Assembly (NCBI GenBank): GCA_020024465.1
Contig: JAHHTT010000015.1
Span: 1-44,892, forward strand
Direction of reading: 5' to 3'
Source of the DNA: Odoribacter sp.
GTDB lineage: Bacteria > Bacteroidota > Bacteroidia > Bacteroidales > Marinifilaceae
Length of the DNA stretch: 44,892 nucleotides
The notes under the pieces are model-generated. The model was not told the DNA's origin and did not search any database. It saw only the letters and a program-made list of their open reading frames with translations. This document shows, piece by piece, positions 1 to 8,530 of this stretch (positions are counted from its first letter, which is position 1; each line of letters starts with the position of its first letter). The position numbers and the translations under genes are program-made.

Positions 1-252
1 CTGCTACTAAAACATTTAATTTCAAAGAGCGCTTATGTAATGTTAAACTAAAGGATATTGATGCTTTTGCAAAAAAGCACATGTCCACAAACTCGGTTAC
101 AGAACGCACCAAACTGCTCAAAAATGTGGGCTAAATTTATTAAATTAGATTTTTCTCTATAAATAGCAATTAACATACCAATCAAAGCAGTCATCAATCC
201 TGACACAAAATATGCTTTTATTTCATGAAAAGATGTCACGAATATGAATATT
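1..252. other. Left edge without a supported gene
   Basis: This AT-rich stretch lies downstream of the glycosyltransferase gene. The minus strand has a 63-codon open frame (239 to 48) that starts 14 bp after the glycosyltransferase stop and includes one hydrophobic segment near residues 10-26. I recognise no family. It could be a small membrane protein, a decayed gene end, or chance. No terminator was seen after the glycosyltransferase, so the polysaccharide unit may continue beyond the window. Confidence 0.3.
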
Positions 253-1242
253 TTATTTATGCATCAATCTTGTTAAGATTTGTTTGATTTTTAAAAACAT
301 ATCTGTGCAACGATAAAATCTCCATCTCAATAAAGTAAAAAGTATTTTATTATGTATTGCTATATGATATTTTCTAATATATTTGTTTGATTCGGGATAA
401 TATGTTTGCCATTTATGATAATCTCGTAAAGCCGAAACAAAAACAAGATTTAATTTAGCTATAAACACACGCTCATAAAACTCAAGACGGTACTTATCAA
501 AAATACCCTGTTCCTTCAAAAATGAATCTATAAGTCTACAAGCAGTCTGGATATTCTCAAATTGTCTGCTATTTACAGAATTAACAAGTGAAGTAGTATT
601 ATACTGAACATAATGGTATAGCCCTTCATTGATATAACCCACTCTTTTGGAAAAATAATGCATTTTAATACAGATTACCAAATCTTCCCACATATTTACT
701 CCCGACAACAAGTGCAAACCGCATTGAGTCAGAATTTCTTTTTTAACGAGTCTTCTCCATAAATGTCCACCAATCGCTGCATACAACATTTTTCTTATGC
801 ATTCTTCTTGAGGTAAATCAAACGACTGAACAATATAATTTCTATAATCCAAATACTCTTCATAAAAATCACATCCCACAATATCAGCATCTATTTCTTT
901 AGCTTTACGATACATTTTTTCATACATATCTTTTTCTACCCAATCATCACTGTCACACATAGCCAAATATTCTCCTCTGGCTTCAATCATTCCTCTATAA
1001 CGAGCTTCTGCCACCCCACTGTTGACAGATTGACGGACAATATGTATATTTCCTATTCTCTCCGGATACTCCTGAATCACCCGTTCCAATATCTCTACAC
1101 TTGCATCCGGAGTGCAATCATCAACAAAGATATACTCCATATCCATCATCGTTTGTTCCAGTAATGAACGGACACAACGCTCAATAAACCTTTCCACATT
1201 ATAAATGGGTACAATTACAGACACCTTAGGATTCATCTCCAT
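253..1242 (-). CDS. Family 2 glycosyltransferase
   Basis: This 329-residue protein has a GT-A fold and is expected to transfer a sugar from a nucleotide-sugar donor to a growing surface polysaccharide at the cytoplasmic face of the inner membrane. The N-terminus carries the GT2 start KVSVIVPIYN, then DDCTPDAS around residues 41-48. CDSDDW at about 96-101 is the DxD-like metal/nucleotide site. A conserved ED pair (MWED) near residue 187 could contribute the catalytic base. The C-terminal third is basic and variable, as is usual where the acceptor is recognised. The start could be residue 1 or the ATG two codons later. It lies 24 bp after the flippase gene, on the same strand, so the two are probably co-transcribed. 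Donor and acceptor cannot be told from sequence. Confidence 0.9.
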   Translation of the reverse strand: MEMNPKVSVIVPIYNVERFIERCVRSLLEQTMMDMEYIFVDDCTPDASVEILERVIQEYPERIGNIHIVRQSVNSGVAEARYRGMIEARGEYLAMCDSDDWVEKDMYEKMYRKAKEIDADIVGCDFYEEYLDYRNYIVQSFDLPQEECIRKMLYAAIGGHLWRRLVKKEILTQCGLHLLSGVNMWEDLVICIKMHYFSKRVGYINEGLYHYVQYNTTSLVNSVNSRQFENIQTACRLIDSFLKEQGIFDKYRLEFYERVFIAKLNLVFVSALRDYHKWQTYYPESNKYIRKYHIAIHNKILFTLLRWRFYRCTDMFLKIKQILTRLMHK

Positions 1243-1266
1243 ATTCAGAAATATTAATAAAAACGC

Positions 1267-2706
1267 TTATCCAGGTAATTTTGACTTTATAAAATTCCAA
1301 ATCACAAAAAATTCATCCCAATGCAACAAAACAGAAACAAACACATAAAATATAACCCCTACAGTAACGCCAAAAACTAATTGCAGCAGATAAGAAGAGA
1401 ACAACGAACTAACCAGCCAGACACAAAGTCCCATACCTCCGGACAACAATATAATAGGGAAAATAACTTTCAACTCCATCCATAATCCAACTTTTATCAA
1501 CTTGTTAGTATAATGGGTGATAATAAATAGATCTACCCAAGAATAGAGGACCAACCCCCAGCACATAACCTTCAAACCAAATGGGAATGTCAAAAACAAT
1601 ATTCCAAAAGCAGACATTTTTTTCCAAATCTCACTTTGTAAAGTATAATCTGTTTTTCCTTTAACATTAAGTATGTCATAATTCATCCGCATCAAAATCT
1701 CCCACATATAAGCCAAAGATAAGATTTGCAACAAAGGAACGGATGGCAGCCATTTTTCCGTCAATAACAATGCCACCATAGGCTTGGCCAATACTAACGT
1801 TCCCACCATCAATGGAAAAATTATATAACAGGCCATCCTTGCCAGACGAAAAAGCGATGCTCTTAAACGCTCGTTATCATCCTGCATTTCACATTGTATA
1901 GGATAGGTTACTCTACTAATTATCGATAATAAATTCCCTGATATCACCACCGGAAAAGAAGATGCCCTATTATAATATCCCAAATCAATCACATTATATT
2001 TTTTCCCTATCACCAGCGAATAAAGATTCATATATAACGTATGCAATAATCCTGACAATAATAATTTTGAGCCAAAACCAAAAAGCTTTTTGAACGATTC
2101 GGTAGAAAAACAGAAAGAAGGCATCCAATATGACATCACCCACAACAGTAAAGTTCCTAAAAAGCCATTCAACAAGGTTTGACCGGCAAGAGCCCAGACA
2201 CCGTATCCTGCATAAGCCATCCATATCCCTATACCTCCGCTGATAGAAACGGAAAGCAGGGATATCAAAGCCTGCAATTTGAAATTCAACTCAACAGTCA
2301 GACGAGCCCGGTGTACAATTGAAAATGCATTGATAATAATATTTAAGCCGACAACACGCATCACCTGCGTCAGCAAAGGTTCATTATAAAATATAGCAAC
2401 CCAAGGAGCAATCAGCCAAATTATAAAATAAACAGCAATTGCAACACCTATATTGAAATAAAAAGCCGTTGAATAATCTGTCTGATTCCTATCTTGCTTC
2501 TGAATCAATGCATTGCCAAATCCACTATCCACAAAAACCTGAGCTACGGCAATAAAAATTGTCAACATAGCGATTAATCCATAATCTGCCGGCAACAAAA
2601 TACGCGCTATCAATAAACCCATTACAAACTGAATTCCCTGTGCCGAAAACCTTTCTATCCCACTCCAAAAAACAGAATTAACAGTTTTTTCCTTCAATGA
2701 TTCCAT
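1267..2706 (-). CDS. Polysaccharide flippase (MOP superfamily, PST/Wzx-like)
   Basis: This 479-residue integral membrane protein has about 12-14 hydrophobic segments. Its N-terminus (MESLKEKTVNSVFWSGIERF) and the GLLIARILLPADYGLIAM region are characteristic of the PST branch of the MOP flippases (Wzx, TuaB). It is expected to move undecaprenyl-linked oligosaccharide repeat units across the inner membrane for capsule or O-antigen assembly. The frame is open up to 2757, but that upstream ATG lies inside the guaA terminator hairpin. The ATG at 2706 also begins the conserved amphipathic N-terminus, so I chose 2706. It is the first gene of a minus-strand unit that continues with the glycosyltransferase and leaves the window. 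One weak -7-like box (one mismatch to TAnnTTTG) lies at 2724-2731. Confidence 0.9.
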   Translation of the reverse strand: MESLKEKTVNSVFWSGIERFSAQGIQFVMGLLIARILLPADYGLIAMLTIFIAVAQVFVDSGFGNALIQKQDRNQTDYSTAFYFNIGVAIAVYFIIWLIAPWVAIFYNEPLLTQVMRVVGLNIIINAFSIVHRARLTVELNFKLQALISLLSVSISGGIGIWMAYAGYGVWALAGQTLLNGFLGTLLLWVMSYWMPSFCFSTESFKKLFGFGSKLLLSGLLHTLYMNLYSLVIGKKYNVIDLGYYNRASSFPVVISGNLLSIISRVTYPIQCEMQDDNERLRASLFRLARMACYIIFPLMVGTLVLAKPMVALLLTEKWLPSVPLLQILSLAYMWEILMRMNYDILNVKGKTDYTLQSEIWKKMSAFGILFLTFPFGLKVMCWGLVLYSWVDLFIITHYTNKLIKVGLWMELKVIFPIILLSGGMGLCVWLVSSLFSSYLLQLVFGVTVGVIFYVFVSVLLHWDEFFVIWNFIKSKLPG

Positions 2707-2745
2707 AATACCAAAGCAAATCACAAATCGATTATTTACGAAAAA

Positions 2746-2772
2746 GGGGATTGACACATGAAGCCAATCCCC
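2746..2772 (-). terminator. Rho-independent terminator of guaA
   Basis: An 8-bp GC-rich stem (GGGGATTG / CAATCCCC) with an 11-nt loop is followed on the minus strand by TTTTTC. It ends guaA transcription 24 bp after the stop codon, separating guaA from the polysaccharide genes. It also rules out the flippase start codon at 2757. Confidence 0.85.
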
Positions 2773-2796
2773 ACATTACATTTAGCTTAAGACCTG

Positions 2797-4326
2797 TCAT
2801 TCCCATTCAATGGTTGCTGGCGGTTTGGAACTGATGTCATAAACAACACGATTAATCCCCCGAACATTATTTATAATCCGATTGGAAACTTTGGCCAGGA
2901 AGTCATAAGGCAAATGGCACCAGTCAGCCGTCATTCCATCTGTAGATTCTACAGCACGCAAAGCGACAACACTCTCATAAGTACGTTCATCACCCATTAC
3001 TCCCACACTCTGTACGGGCAACAGAACAACTCCTGCCTGCCAAACCTGGTTGTAAAGTCCTTCTTCCTGAAGCATCGAAATAAATATATGGTCAGCTTCC
3101 TGCAAAAGACGCACCTTTTCTTCAGTAATTTCACCCAAGATACGAATAGCAAGTCCGGGTCCGGGGAATGGATGTCTTTGCAAAAATTTATCTGCCAGCC
3201 CCAAACTTTTACCTACACGCCTCACCTCATCTTTAAACAGCAGACGTAAAGGCTCAACCAACTGTAATTTCATATAGTCAGGCAAACCTCCCACATTGTG
3301 ATGGGATTTAATTGTTTGTGAAGGACCATTTACAGATAGTGATTCGATTACATCCGGATAAATGGTACCTTGTCCCAACCATTTTGCATCTTTAATTTTA
3401 GAAGCTTCCTGATCAAAAACATCGATAAATGTACTGCCGATAATTTTACGCTTTTTCTCCGGTTCTATGACACCGGACAAACGCCCCAGAAAAAGCTTTC
3501 CCGCTTCTGCTCCCACCACATTTAATCCAAGTTCTTTATAATTCTCAAGGACATTCTTATACTCATCTTTACGTAACAAACCATTATCAACGAAGATACA
3601 AGTCAAGTTCCTTCCAATTGCCCGATGAAGCAACATGGCAGCCACGGTTGAATCAACACCGCCGGAAAGACCAAGGATCACACGGTCGTTTCCCAATTTC
3701 TGCTTTAATTCTGCAACGGTTGTCTCTACAAATGAATCCGGAGTCCAGTTTTGCTCACATCCACAAATATCCACTACAAAATTACGGAGCAATTCTTTCC
3801 CTTCTGTACTATGATACACTTCCGGATGGAACTGGATGGCATATGTCGTTTCGCCCTCCACTTTAAAAGCTGCATTTTTCACATCGGCAGTACTTGCAAT
3901 CACACGGCAATTGTCAGGAAGACGTTCTATCGTATCTCCATGCGACATCCATACTTGCGAATTATCACTGATTCCGTGAAACAAAAGACTTTCTTTGTCC
4001 ACATAAGCCAAATTGGCACGACCGTATTCACGCTTATTGGAAGCTTTTACCTCTCCACCGAAATTATGAGCTAAATACTGTGCACCGAAACACACTCCTA
4101 ACAAAGGCAAATGCCCTTTTATAGCAGATAAGTCAGGTTTAGGCGCCTTCTCATCTCTTACAGAGAAAGGGCTTCCGGAAAGAATAACCCCTTTTACCGA
4201 GGAGTCAAGAGTCGGGTATTTATTGTAAGGATATATTTCGCAATAAATATTCAATTCCCGAACTCTTCTCGCAATCAACTGTGTGTATTGCGATCCGAAG
4301 TCCAATATCAAAATTTTTTCTTGCAT
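2797..4326 (-). CDS. guaA: GMP synthase (glutamine-hydrolysing)
   Basis: This enzyme converts XMP, ATP and glutamine to GMP, the last step of guanine nucleotide synthesis in the cytosol. The 509-residue length is typical. The N-terminal class I glutamine amidotransferase has the nucleophile in GVCFGAQ (Cys79) and the His/Glu pair in QFHPEV (His167, Glu169). The ATP-pyrophosphatase domain begins around residue 200 with the PP-loop SGGVDS at 221-226. The C-terminal dimerisation/XMP-binding domain ends in the family signature PPATIEWE. It lies 42 bp after uvrA and has its own promoter within the uvrA 3' end. A terminator follows. No unusual features are seen. Confidence 0.98.
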   Translation of the reverse strand: MQEKILILDFGSQYTQLIARRVRELNIYCEIYPYNKYPTLDSSVKGVILSGSPFSVRDEKAPKPDLSAIKGHLPLLGVCFGAQYLAHNFGGEVKASNKREYGRANLAYVDKESLLFHGISDNSQVWMSHGDTIERLPDNCRVIASTADVKNAAFKVEGETTYAIQFHPEVYHSTEGKELLRNFVVDICGCEQNWTPDSFVETTVAELKQKLGNDRVILGLSGGVDSTVAAMLLHRAIGRNLTCIFVDNGLLRKDEYKNVLENYKELGLNVVGAEAGKLFLGRLSGVIEPEKKRKIIGSTFIDVFDQEASKIKDAKWLGQGTIYPDVIESLSVNGPSQTIKSHHNVGGLPDYMKLQLVEPLRLLFKDEVRRVGKSLGLADKFLQRHPFPGPGLAIRILGEITEEKVRLLQEADHIFISMLQEEGLYNQVWQAGVVLLPVQSVGVMGDERTYESVVALRAVESTDGMTADWCHLPYDFLAKVSNRIINNVRGINRVVYDISSKPPATIEWE

Positions 4327-4349
4327 CTTGTTTGTTTTGATTTGCGTTG

Positions 4350-4380
4350 CAAATATAAGATTTTACTTCTATCTTTTCAA
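4350..4380 (-). promoter_or_regulatory. guaA promoter, Bacteroidetes type
   Basis: Read on the minus strand, the -7 box is TATATTTG (4357-4350), a perfect TAnnTTTG. A TTG at 4380-4378 lies 20 nt upstream, matching the -33 element and spacing. The -33 element is inside the last codons of uvrA, so guaA can be transcribed independently of uvrA. Confidence 0.65.
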
Positions 4381-7206
4381 TTCTTCCGCCAGGAATTTGC
4401 CGGTTTCGGATTCTGCAACCGTTGCCACATTTTCCGGAGTTCCCATTGCAACCACACGTCCTCCACCTTTACCTCCTCCGGGCCCCATATCTATAATATA
4501 ATCTGCCACTTTTATGACATCCAGATTATGTTCTATCACAATGACTGTATTTCCCTTATTCACCAGACGCTGAATCGCTTCCAAAAGAATATGAATATCT
4601 TCAAAATGCAAGCCGGTTGTCGGCTCATCCAAAATATAAAGGGTCTTGCCGGTATCTTTTTTCCCCAATTCAGCCGCCAATTTCACCCGTTGTGATTCTC
4701 CTCCACTCAGTGTCGTACAAGGTTGCCCCAATTTGATATATCCTAAACCGACTTCCTGCAATACTTTCAATTTTAATAGTATATGCGGAATATTTTCAAA
4801 AAATTCGACAGCCTGATTGATGGTCATATCCAAAACATCTCCAATGGATTTCCCACGGAAACGTATCTCGAGCGTTTCTCTATTATAACGTTTACCATCG
4901 CATACATCGCATTTCATATACACATCCGGCAGGAAATTCATTTCTATCACTTTCACGCCAGCCCCTTTGCATGCTTCACAACGTCCTCCAGTAACATTGA
5001 ATGAAAAACGCCCAGCTCCATATCCTCTGATCTGTGCTTCAGGCAATTTCTCATATATTTTACGGATATCCGTAAACAAATCAGTATAAGTTGCCGGATT
5101 GGAACGGGGTGACCGACTCAAAGGCTTCTGATCGACCACAATTACCTTGTTTATATATTCAAATCCATTAAAGGAACGATATGGCAATGGAGTTTCTGTT
5201 GAACGATAGAATTTTTCAGCCAAAATCGGATATAACGTACCATTGATCAGCGATGACTTTCCACTGCCGCTGACTCCGGTAACACACACAAACATACCCA
5301 AAGGTATATTCACTTTCACATCTTTCAGATTATTGCCCGTACATCCTTCAAGCGAAAGAAATGCACCATTCCCTTTACGACGTACCTCCGGCAGTCGGAT
5401 AATGCGTGTCCCGTTTAAATATTGGGCCGTAAGACTGTCTCCTTTCAAAATATCCTGATAGGTTCCACACGCCACCACTTCTCCTCCCTTACGACCGGCA
5501 TACGGTCCCATGTCTACAATATAATCCGCATTCTCCATCATCTCCCTGTCATGTTCCACAACAATGACAGAATTGCCGTTATCACGCAATTGCTGTAAAG
5601 AGTGAATTAATTTACGGTTATCTTTCTGATGAAGCCCGATACTGGGTTCGTCCAATATATAAAGCACATTTATCAGTTGCGAACCAATTTGAGTAGCCAG
5701 CCTGATTCGCTGTGACTCTCCGCCCGATAATGAAATGGAAGACCGGTTTAGAGTCAAATAATCAAGTCCTACGTCCAATAAAAACTGCAGGCGCACCCGT
5801 ATCTCCTTGAAAATTTCACCGGCAATTTTTTGTTGTTTGTCATCCAATCGGTGCATATTCGTCTCAATCCATACGTACAAATCCTGCAACTCCATATTGG
5901 CCAATTCCGAGATATTTTTTCCGGCAATCTTATAGCTGAGGGCTTCCTGCGAAAGGCGCATACCATGACAGACATCGCATTTGACGGTAGAAATAAACTG
6001 TTCAGCCCATTTGTTTGCTCTTTTGGATGTAGTATTCTCTTCCTGTGCAGTAATATATTTAACAATTCCTTCAAAATTATACAATGTATTGGAAGAAACC
6101 CCCAAAGACTTATTCTCCAAACGGATTTCTCCCGAATATCCGTATAAAACATCTGTCAATGCTTCTTCTGACAACTCTTTGATCGGAGTACTCAATTCAA
6201 AGCCATGCTTTTGTAGCACCGTCTCAATTTGCCAGAAAAAAATACTGTTTTTATATTTTCCGAGCGGTTCTATACCTCCTTCATAAATCGATAATTTATC
6301 GTCGGGAATGATTTTATTTATATCCACGACATTCAAAAACCCCATCCCCTTACATTTTGGACAGGCTCCGTGAGGAGAGTTAAAAGAAAAAGTATGAGGA
6401 GCCGGATCACGATAAGACATACCGGTATCAGGACACATCAGATTCCTGCTATAATAAATAACATTCCCCTGATCTATAGGCTTTACCATCATGACACCGT
6501 CACCATGATACATCGCTGTGGCAATGGATGCTTTTAAACGTTTCAAGTCAGAACCGTTCACCGCTAATTTATCCACAACAATTTCAATATCGTGCATCTT
6601 ATAGCGATCAACGCTCATGCCCAAAGTGATTTCGCGCAACTCCCCATCCACACGAGCCGTAATAAAACCCTTTTTACGCAAATTTTCGAACAATTCCTTA
6701 TAATGCCCCTTACGTCCCTTAACTACCGGAGCCAGCAACAGTATCCGCTGTGTATCAAAATTCTGCAGAATCAGCTCCAATATCTTTTCATCAGTATATT
6801 TCACCATCCGACTACCTGTCAGATACGAATAAGCCTCCCCCGCCCGGGCATACAACAGACGAAGGAAATCATAGATCTCGGTAATCGTCCCAACCGTTGA
6901 ACGCGGACTTCTGTTGGTGGTTTTCTGTTCAATGGAAATCACAGGACTCAATCCGGTAATTTTATCCACATCAGGACGTTCCATATCACCTATAAACTGA
7001 CGGGCATACGCAGAAAATGTTTCCATATAACGTCTTTGTCCTTCTGCATAAATCGTGTCAAATGCCAAAGATGATTTACCGCTGCCGCTCAATCCCGTAA
7101 TGACAGACAAACTGTTATGGGGAATTTTCAGAGTAATGTTCTTAAGATTATGTTCCCGAGCCCCGTAAATGGATACAACTCCTTCTTCTTCCTGCATATC
7201 ATTCAT
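4369..7206 (-). CDS. uvrA: Excinuclease ABC subunit A
   Basis: UvrA is the damage-sensing ATPase of nucleotide excision repair. It loads UvrB at bulky lesions. The 945-residue length is normal. The first ATPase has Walker A GLSGSGKSSL at about residue 38 and its signature LSGGESQRIRLA. The second ATPase has Walker A GVSGSGKSSL, signature LSGGESQRVKLA and Walker B LYILDEPTTGLH. The C-terminal zinc module is intact (CEACKG, then CDVCDG 19 residues on). The N-terminal zinc module keeps C at CPDTG but has Thr where the second Cys of CxxC would be, followed by CPKCKG. From memory, this degenerate form is common in Bacteroidetes UvrA. The start is residue 1 or Met4. It is upstream of guaA on the same strand. 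Confidence 0.97.
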   Translation of the reverse strand: MNDMQEEEGVVSIYGAREHNLKNITLKIPHNSLSVITGLSGSGKSSLAFDTIYAEGQRRYMETFSAYARQFIGDMERPDVDKITGLSPVISIEQKTTNRSPRSTVGTITEIYDFLRLLYARAGEAYSYLTGSRMVKYTDEKILELILQNFDTQRILLLAPVVKGRKGHYKELFENLRKKGFITARVDGELREITLGMSVDRYKMHDIEIVVDKLAVNGSDLKRLKASIATAMYHGDGVMMVKPIDQGNVIYYSRNLMCPDTGMSYRDPAPHTFSFNSPHGACPKCKGMGFLNVVDINKIIPDDKLSIYEGGIEPLGKYKNSIFFWQIETVLQKHGFELSTPIKELSEEALTDVLYGYSGEIRLENKSLGVSSNTLYNFEGIVKYITAQEENTTSKRANKWAEQFISTVKCDVCHGMRLSQEALSYKIAGKNISELANMELQDLYVWIETNMHRLDDKQQKIAGEIFKEIRVRLQFLLDVGLDYLTLNRSSISLSGGESQRIRLATQIGSQLINVLYILDEPSIGLHQKDNRKLIHSLQQLRDNGNSVIVVEHDREMMENADYIVDMGPYAGRKGGEVVACGTYQDILKGDSLTAQYLNGTRIIRLPEVRRKGNGAFLSLEGCTGNNLKDVKVNIPLGMFVCVTGVSGSGKSSLINGTLYPILAEKFYRSTETPLPYRSFNGFEYINKVIVVDQKPLSRSPRSNPATYTDLFTDIRKIYEKLPEAQIRGYGAGRFSFNVTGGRCEACKGAGVKVIEMNFLPDVYMKCDVCDGKRYNRETLEIRFRGKSIGDVLDMTINQAVEFFENIPHILLKLKVLQEVGLGYIKLGQPCTTLSGGESQRVKLAAELGKKDTGKTLYILDEPTTGLHFEDIHILLEAIQRLVNKGNTVIVIEHNLDVIKVADYIIDMGPGGGKGGGRVVAMGTPENVATVAESETGKFLAEELKR

Positions 7207-7314
7207 ATTGATAACTCCTTATAAACTGAATTGCAAAAATAAAGCAAATAAGTGAAAGCGAGAAACATCTTCTCACAAAAAGAAAGGACACCTTTCAGTG
7301 AGTGTGAAATCAAA

Positions 7315-7357
7315 AAGCTTTCTTTTTATCCCATCAGGCCAAATAAAAAGAAAGCTT
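7315..7357 (-). terminator. Terminator-like hairpin after the cupin gene
   Basis: A perfect 15-bp inverted repeat (AAGCTTTCTTTTTAT / its complement at 7343-7357) with a 13-nt loop is followed on the minus strand by TTTTG. The stem is AT-rich, so it may be weak. It sits between the cupin stop and uvrA and separates the two units. The rest of 7207-7398 holds a -7-like box (TATTTTTG at 7241-7234) placed to serve uvrA. Confidence 0.6.
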
Positions 7358-7398
7358 CTACAGAAAATCATCAGATCAGACAAACGGAATCGTTTCCG

Positions 7399-7719
7399 TC
7401 ATTCGATATCAAAAACACAAAGCCAAATACATGCAGGTTCCATACTGCTCTTTTCGATACGGTGTCTGGTATTTTTATGAATCACCATATAATCTCCAGC
7501 TTTCATATCTACCATCTTATCTTCAAATTCCAACGTCGCTTCTCCCTGCACCAACATGATAAACTCATCATTCTCCTGGTCATACCAGAAACCTTTAGGA
7601 GAGCTGTATCCGGCAGATACAATCCGTTCGACACGACAATTAGGTGATTTTGCCAACAGATTAAATTGTTCTTCCTCTCCTACTTGTGCGATATTTGAAA
7701 AAATGCTGTTCAATTCCAT
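7399..7719 (-). CDS. Small single-domain cupin protein
   Basis: This 106-residue protein has one cupin beta-barrel. The first conserved strand reads FWYDQENDEFIMLVQGEA, and the second is AGDYMVIHKNTRHRIE with His81 and His86. The usual HxH of cupin motif 1 is absent (Gln/Glu/Asp residues are there instead), so metal binding by the classic 3-His/1-Glu set is doubtful. No partner domain is present, and substrate and reaction cannot be assigned. It has its own promoter and terminator, so it looks like an independent one-gene unit between uvrA and the TRIC gene. Confidence 0.85.
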   Translation of the reverse strand: MELNSIFSNIAQVGEEEQFNLLAKSPNCRVERIVSAGYSSPKGFWYDQENDEFIMLVQGEATLEFEDKMVDMKAGDYMVIHKNTRHRIEKSSMEPACIWLCVFDIE

Positions 7720-7773
7720 GTTTCAATTTCTAATTAAATATGACAAAAAAAGTTTTAAGTTAGTAGTATTTCG

Positions 7774-7805
7774 CAAAAATAACATAGATATTGAATCCTG
7801 CAAAA
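7774..7805 (-). promoter_or_regulatory. Cupin gene promoter
   Basis: On the minus strand, TTTTG (7805-7801) is separated by 19 nt from a perfect -7 box, TATTTTTG (7781-7774). This matches the Bacteroidetes consensus and puts the transcript start about 45-50 nt before the cupin ATG. Confidence 0.7.
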
Positions 7806-7823
7806 TAATTTCTTTCACAATAT

Positions 7824-8441
7824 TTAGGTATTTTGATTTTCACCCTTCAAATTCGGCAAACTGATACCGTATTTTACAGCAAGGATACGGGCAATAATCA
7901 CGGCCACTGCAGCAATAATCTGAGTAAGAGTTTCTGTCACACCCAAATACATACATAAATAGTAGCATAGACCTCCCAAAACACAAGCCAGTGCATATAT
8001 CTCTTTACGGAAAATCAAAGGAACTTCATTTATCAAAGTATCACGTATCACACCTCCGGCAGCTCCGGTCATTGTTCCCATAATAAGTCCCACCCACATC
8101 GGATAGCCGTGGGTAATGCTTTTCTCTATACCGACAACGGTAAACAATCCCAAACCGATGGCATCAAATATAAAAAAAGTATTATTCAGCCGAATGACAT
8201 ATTTACCGAAAACAATCACAAATCCTAATGCTGATGCTGTCACAATCAGATAATCCGCCTGCAACATCCAAAAAGGTGGAATATCCAACATCAAATCACG
8301 TATCGTTCCTCCACCGACGGCCGTTACAAAACCAACGACATACGCACCAAACCAGTCAAACCGTTTGGCAGAGGCCAAACGGATACCGCTAATAGCAAAG
8401 GCAAATGTACCAATGTAATCAATAATTGTAAGAAAATCCAT
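7824..8441 (-). CDS. TRIC-type cation channel family protein (YicG/UPF0126)
   Basis: This 205-residue membrane protein is built from two homologous three-helix halves plus a last helix. Each half has the family hallmark: AVGGGTIRD around residues 41-49 and GAAGGVIRD around 126-134. Prokaryotic TRIC homologues form trimeric K+-permeable channels, and some annotations link YicG to glycine uptake. The precise substrate here is unknown. The gene is divergent from the MutS-like gene and has a -7 box (TACTTTTG) immediately upstream. The next gene downstream, the cupin, has its own promoter. Confidence 0.9.
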   Translation of the reverse strand: MDFLTIIDYIGTFAFAISGIRLASAKRFDWFGAYVVGFVTAVGGGTIRDLMLDIPPFWMLQADYLIVTASALGFVIVFGKYVIRLNNTFFIFDAIGLGLFTVVGIEKSITHGYPMWVGLIMGTMTGAAGGVIRDTLINEVPLIFRKEIYALACVLGGLCYYLCMYLGVTETLTQIIAAVAVIIARILAVKYGISLPNLKGENQNT

Positions 8442-8463
8442 ATCACTCTATTTTTTCAGCGCG

Positions 8464-8512
8464 CAAAAGTAGTGGTTTTTTCCGATATGTTGCCTTTTCT
8501 TTACTAAATTTG
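8464..8512. promoter_or_regulatory. Divergent -7 boxes for the TRIC and MutS-like genes
   Basis: Minus strand: TACTTTTG at 8471-8464 points at the TRIC gene. Plus strand: TAAATTTG at 8505-8512 points at the MutS-like gene. Both match TAnnTTTG exactly, though neither has a clear -33 TTTG at normal spacing. The plus-strand box covers the possible TTG start at 8510, so the MutS-like protein should start at the ATG at 8531. Confidence 0.55.
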
Positions 8513-8530
8513 CATAGCAAAAGAATAAGT

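Noticed and set aside
48..239. 63-codon minus-strand frame as a gene
   Set aside because: No recognisable family and no start signal; it could be chance in AT-rich DNA. Mentioned only as a possibility.
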